A stretch of 47,157 nucleotides of DNA. Source: Corynebacterium macginleyi. Its GTDB lineage: Bacteria > Actinomycetota > Actinomycetes > Mycobacteriales > Mycobacteriaceae. Below, piece after piece: positions 44,398-47,157 of this stretch. The DNA lies in the NCBI RefSeq assembly GCF_003688935.1, contig NZ_REGE01000014.1, forward strand, positions 1 through 47,157, given 5' to 3'. Each line of letters begins with the position of its first letter. Position 1 is the first letter of the stretch. The notes beneath the pieces were generated by a model that searched no databases, was not told where the DNA came from, and was given only the letters and a program-made list of their open reading frames with translations. The translations under genes were made by a program, and so were the position numbers.

Positions 44398-45603
44398 GTG
44401 GAAGAAAAATGGGCCCACCGCGCCGAACTCGCGGAAACCGCCATTGATGAGCGCCATGGGCATTCCGTATGGGGCCTACCGCGAACTAACCTCGCCATAG
44501 TCAGCTGGCCGCCCACCACGAAAGAAAAACTCCTCGTGCACTGGCACTACTGGTGGCAGGCGCACTACCTTGATTGTCTCGTTGATGCGGTACAGCGGAA
44601 GAATACCAAAGCCGGCCGTCAGCGCATCCTTGACACCACGCGTGGGATCCGCATTCGAAACCTGACACAGCTGACCAATAATAAGTACTTCGACGACAAA
44701 GCCTGGCTTGCGCTCGCCCTGGGACGTGTGGCCGAGGTGAAGAAGATGAAACCGCCTAAGGCATTGGCATCTTTGCAGCGCAATATTTACGAAGGCCTCG
44801 ATGACTCACTGGGCATATTGCCGTGGCGCGATGGCGAGAACTTCATGAACGTGCCAGCCAACGGGCCGGGGGCTATCATGCTTGCGCGGATGGGAAATAT
44901 CACCACAGCCCGCCGCATCGTTGACTGGGTCTACGACAATTTGGTCAATGAAGATGGCTTCATCATGGATGGCGTGCGCATGCGCATGGATGGCCCTGAG
45001 ATAGTCAAGCAAGTTCACCCGTATTGCCAAGGCGTGATGTTGGGGGCATGTCTGGAGATTGTGTTGGCGATGCGGGAAGAGTCCAGCATAGGCAAGCTGG
45101 AGCAGATCGATAGCGTTTATGAGGCCGAACTGGCATCTGAGATGATGAGCTACATCATCAAAATCCGGGGCCTGGTGCAAGCTATTGCCTCCGGGATGGC
45201 GACTCCCTCCGGCGTCGTGGACTGGGAAACCGGTGATGGTGATGGCGGCCTGTTCAAGGGGATCCTGATGCGCTACCTTGCTGATGTTGCCGTGCGGTTG
45301 CCTGGGGACTCGCCCGCGAACCGGGCCACCAAAAAGTTGGCGACCCGTATGGTGACAGCCTCCGCTGAATCCGTGTGGGAACACCGGCTTGAGGTTGATG
45401 GCCTGCCAATCTTTGGTTCTGATTGGACTGCTGATGCCCGCCTACCGCATAACTACGGCTTTGGGCACACGACCGTCGGTGAGAAAATGGGCATCATTCG
45501 CGTGGATGAGCGCGACCTATCCGTGCAGCTGTCTGGCTGGATGCTTTTGGAGGCGTGTGCGCGGGTGACCCACTACCTGCATAAACAGCAGGGTCGCGCT
45601 TAA
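44398..45603 (+). CDS. GH76-like protein (alpha-1,6-mannanase fold)
   Basis: A 401-residue alpha-helical-barrel protein resembling glycoside hydrolase family 76. The paired Asp99-Asp100 in NKYFDDKAWLALALGRV corresponds to the catalytic Asp pair of GH76 mannanases; GILPWRDGENFMNVPANGPG and DGFIMDGVRMRMDGPE are further conserved blocks. No signal peptide is present, so it should act in the cytoplasm, unlike secreted mannanases. Start is GTG with AGGAG 12 nt upstream, rather far. Role unknown; lipomannan or glycan turnover is a guess. Confidence 0.72.
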   Translation: MEEKWAHRAELAETAIDERHGHSVWGLPRTNLAIVSWPPTTKEKLLVHWHYWWQAHYLDCLVDAVQRKNTKAGRQRILDTTRGIRIRNLTQLTNNKYFDDKAWLALALGRVAEVKKMKPPKALASLQRNIYEGLDDSLGILPWRDGENFMNVPANGPGAIMLARMGNITTARRIVDWVYDNLVNEDGFIMDGVRMRMDGPEIVKQVHPYCQGVMLGACLEIVLAMREESSIGKLEQIDSVYEAELASEMMSYIIKIRGLVQAIASGMATPSGVVDWETGDGDGGLFKGILMRYLADVAVRLPGDSPANRATKKLATRMVTASAESVWEHRLEVDGLPIFGSDWTADARLPHNYGFGHTTVGEKMGIIRVDERDLSVQLSGWMLLEACARVTHYLHKQQGRA

Positions 45604-45777
45604 CCGTGCTGTTGAGCACCTCGTGCGGGGTTTGTCGTACGGGGTGCGGCAGTGTTGAGAGTGCGACTGTAAAGACGGGAAATGTCACACAAAATTTACG
45701 ACAGGATTCCGGAAATGTGGGCATAATTGGGTGTTGGAACGTGTTTGACCGCAATCCCACTTTAAGGATGGAATTTT

Positions 45778-46812
45778 ATGCCAATTGCAACTCCTGAGGC
45801 GTATAACCAGATGCTGGACAGCGCGAAGCAGAACGGCTTCGCCCTACCGGCGATCAACTGCACCTCGTCTGAAACGATCAACGCAGCACTGAAGGGCTTT
45901 GCTGAGGCAGAGTCTGACGGCATCATCCAATTCTCCACCGGTGGCGCAGAGTTCGGCTCTGGCCTCGCAGTCAAGAACAAGGTGAAAGGTGCTCTCGCTC
46001 TAGCCGCATTCGCGCACGAGGCTGCGAAGCACTACGGCGTCAATATCGCACTGCACACCGACCACTGCCAGAAGGAAGTTCTGGACGATTATGTTCGTCC
46101 GCTGCTGGCCATCTCCCAGGAGCGCGTTGACCGCGGCGAGAATCCCCTCTTCCAGTCCCACATGTGGGACGGCTCTGCTATTCCCATCGATGAAAACTTG
46201 GTCATTGCCCAGGAGCTTCTGGAAAAGGCCAAGAAGGCGCACATCATTCTCGAGGCAGAGATCGGTGTTGTCGGCGGTGAAGAAGACGGCGTCGAGGCTA
46301 AGGCCGGCGCTAACTTGTACACGACTCCGGAAGACTTTGAAAAGACCATCGATGCCCTGGGCACCGGCGAGAACGGCCGCTATCTTTTGGCCGCTACTTT
46401 TGGCAACGTCCACGGAGTATACAAGCCGGGTAACGTGAAGCTGCGCCCCGAAGTTCTGCTAGAGGGCCAGAAGGTGGCACAGAAGAAGCTGGGCCTCAGC
46501 GAGAGCGAATACGTCTTTGACTTCGTCTTCCACGGCGGTTCCGGCTCCGAGAAAGAAAAGATTGAAGAGGCACTGCGTTACGGCGTCATCAAGATGAACG
46601 TGGACACCGATACCCAGTACGCGTTTACTAACCCAGTGGCTCGCCACATGATGGAAAACTACGACGGTGTGTTCAAGATTGACGGCGAGGTAGGCAACAA
46701 GAAGGTCTACGACCCACGCTCCTACCTGAAGAAGGCAGAGCAGGGTATGTCCGAGCGCGTCATTGAGGCATGCCAAGACCTCCACTCCGTGGGCAAGACC
46801 ACGGCCAAGTAG
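45778..46812 (+). CDS. fba: Fructose-bisphosphate aldolase, class II
   Basis: Zinc-dependent glycolytic enzyme cleaving fructose 1,6-bisphosphate. The 344-residue protein has the class II signatures: INCTSSETINAAL, ALHTDHCQKE with the catalytic Asp and zinc His, LEAEIGVVGGEEDG, AATFGNVHGVYKPGNV and FHGGSGSEKEKIEEAL. Length is typical. TAAGGATGG precedes the ATG. The 174-nt upstream region is AT-richer and contains CATAAT near 45722 as a possible -10 box. No strong terminator follows; the first hairpin is at 46943. Confidence 0.97.
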   Translation: MPIATPEAYNQMLDSAKQNGFALPAINCTSSETINAALKGFAEAESDGIIQFSTGGAEFGSGLAVKNKVKGALALAAFAHEAAKHYGVNIALHTDHCQKEVLDDYVRPLLAISQERVDRGENPLFQSHMWDGSAIPIDENLVIAQELLEKAKKAHIILEAEIGVVGGEEDGVEAKAGANLYTTPEDFEKTIDALGTGENGRYLLAATFGNVHGVYKPGNVKLRPEVLLEGQKVAQKKLGLSESEYVFDFVFHGGSGSEKEKIEEALRYGVIKMNVDTDTQYAFTNPVARHMMENYDGVFKIDGEVGNKKVYDPRSYLKKAEQGMSERVIEACQDLHSVGKTTAK

Positions 46813-47025
46813 GACGAGCCTAGACTAGAGACTCATACTGGGCTGGAGTCCAACGCGCGAAAGCGCAGTAGACGCCACGAGTCAGCCGCTTCCAATTAGG
46901 TTGTGAGCAGTTCCGCTTGAGGCAACCCAGGATTCGTAACTTGCCCCCGTCTAGGGGGCTAAACAACACAGTTTGGTGTTAATGTCGGCGTTTAACCCTC
47001 ATTGGATACGCCCGGCCGCAAAGGA
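46813..47025. other. Non-coding stretch with several small hairpins
   Basis: I see no gene here. A GCGC-GAAA-GCGC tetraloop hairpin lies at 46855-46866, flanked by GGCTG and CAGCC that can pair around it. GCCCCC-GTCTA-GGGGGC at 46943-46959 is a weak fba terminator candidate without a T-run. The set could be a small structured RNA, but I recognise no family. Confidence 0.3.
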
Positions 47026-47157
47026 GGGCCCGACCCCCGAAAAGTGGACACATCGGGGGCTAGCTATGCTGCTGTGGTCCATGTAGCTGAAGTCTCGGCT
47101 TCAAAGACATCAGGGGCTACAAGGTTGCACCAGGAGTGCCGCCGGCGCGTGTTATAA
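47026..47157 (-). mobile_element. End of a mobile element continuing beyond the window
   Basis: GGGCCCGACCCCCGA-AAAGTGGACACA-TCGGGGG is the reverse complement of the palindrome at 566-607, missing only the last bases of one arm. The sequence behind it is not recognisable as coding on either strand. It shows that the same IS type lies at both edges of this 47-kb segment, in opposite orientation. Confidence 0.5.

Noticed and set aside
1..47157. CRISPR array
   Set aside because: No set of regularly spaced identical repeats; the tandem repeats seen have two or three copies without spacers.

Overview
The window reads as chromosomal DNA of a Corynebacterium (high-GC, mycolate-type actinobacterium). 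The evidence is the dnaK-grpE-dnaJ-hspR cluster with HspR-type operators, a TAGAC-N6-GTCT(A) operator of the McbR sulfur regulator in front of the cys genes, and the neighbourhood ald, clpB, rhodanese, pyrE, trmH-like gene, GH76-like gene, fba, which I recall from C. glutamicum. I cannot name the species. Gene names and comparisons with C. glutamicum or M. tuberculosis come from memory of the families, not from a search.

Layout. 1-1600: graveyard of insertion sequences (IS3-family pieces on both strands and an internally deleted IS256/IS1249-like element with intact ends and an 8-bp target duplication). 1700-1770: tRNA-Gly. 1834-3762: dcd and ugd. 3759-11183 (all minus): YibE/F-like membrane protein, alaT, DUF1707 protein, CPA2 antiporter, and a large membrane Fe-S reductase with a roughly 200-residue Pro/Ala tail. 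11200-12100: gene debris. 12102-15661: an eroded assimilatory sulfate locus, with a collapsed ferredoxin-NADP reductase ORF diverging from cysH-cysD-cysN behind an McbR operator. cysI/cysX and cysY/cysZ are not here, and CysH has lost three of four iron-sulfur ligands. A dead IS3 end, an unknown ORF and a nucleosidase follow. 17268-22321 (minus): AI-2E-family transporter and putA.

22939-25492 (minus) is the most unusual part. An Ala-rich small protein gene lies upstream of a histidine kinase, then an unannotated 51-codon gene with a strong ribosome binding site, then a LuxR-type response regulator whose start overlaps the small gene. The peptide ends in a Cys-Pro-Ala-Pro-Trp-Cys loop and looks like a candidate signal or effector of the two-component system.

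25805-30398: heat-shock operon dnaK-grpE-dnaJ-hspR with a SigH-like promoter and HspR-type inverted repeat. 30719-37577: ald, DUF1023 hydrolase with a small partner, nitrilase-family hydrolase, globin-reductase fusion, GltS-like symporter. 37760-46812: clpB (same SigH/HspR control in a different geometry), a rhodanese without its active-site Cys, an anchored hypothetical, pyrE, a SpoU/TrmH methyltransferase, a GH76-like protein and fba. The last 130 bases carry the end of another mobile element, an inverted copy of the palindrome at 566-607.

Regulation readable from sequence: HspR plus SigH on both chaperone units, McbR on sulfur genes, two adjacent dyads in front of putA, and several intrinsic terminators.
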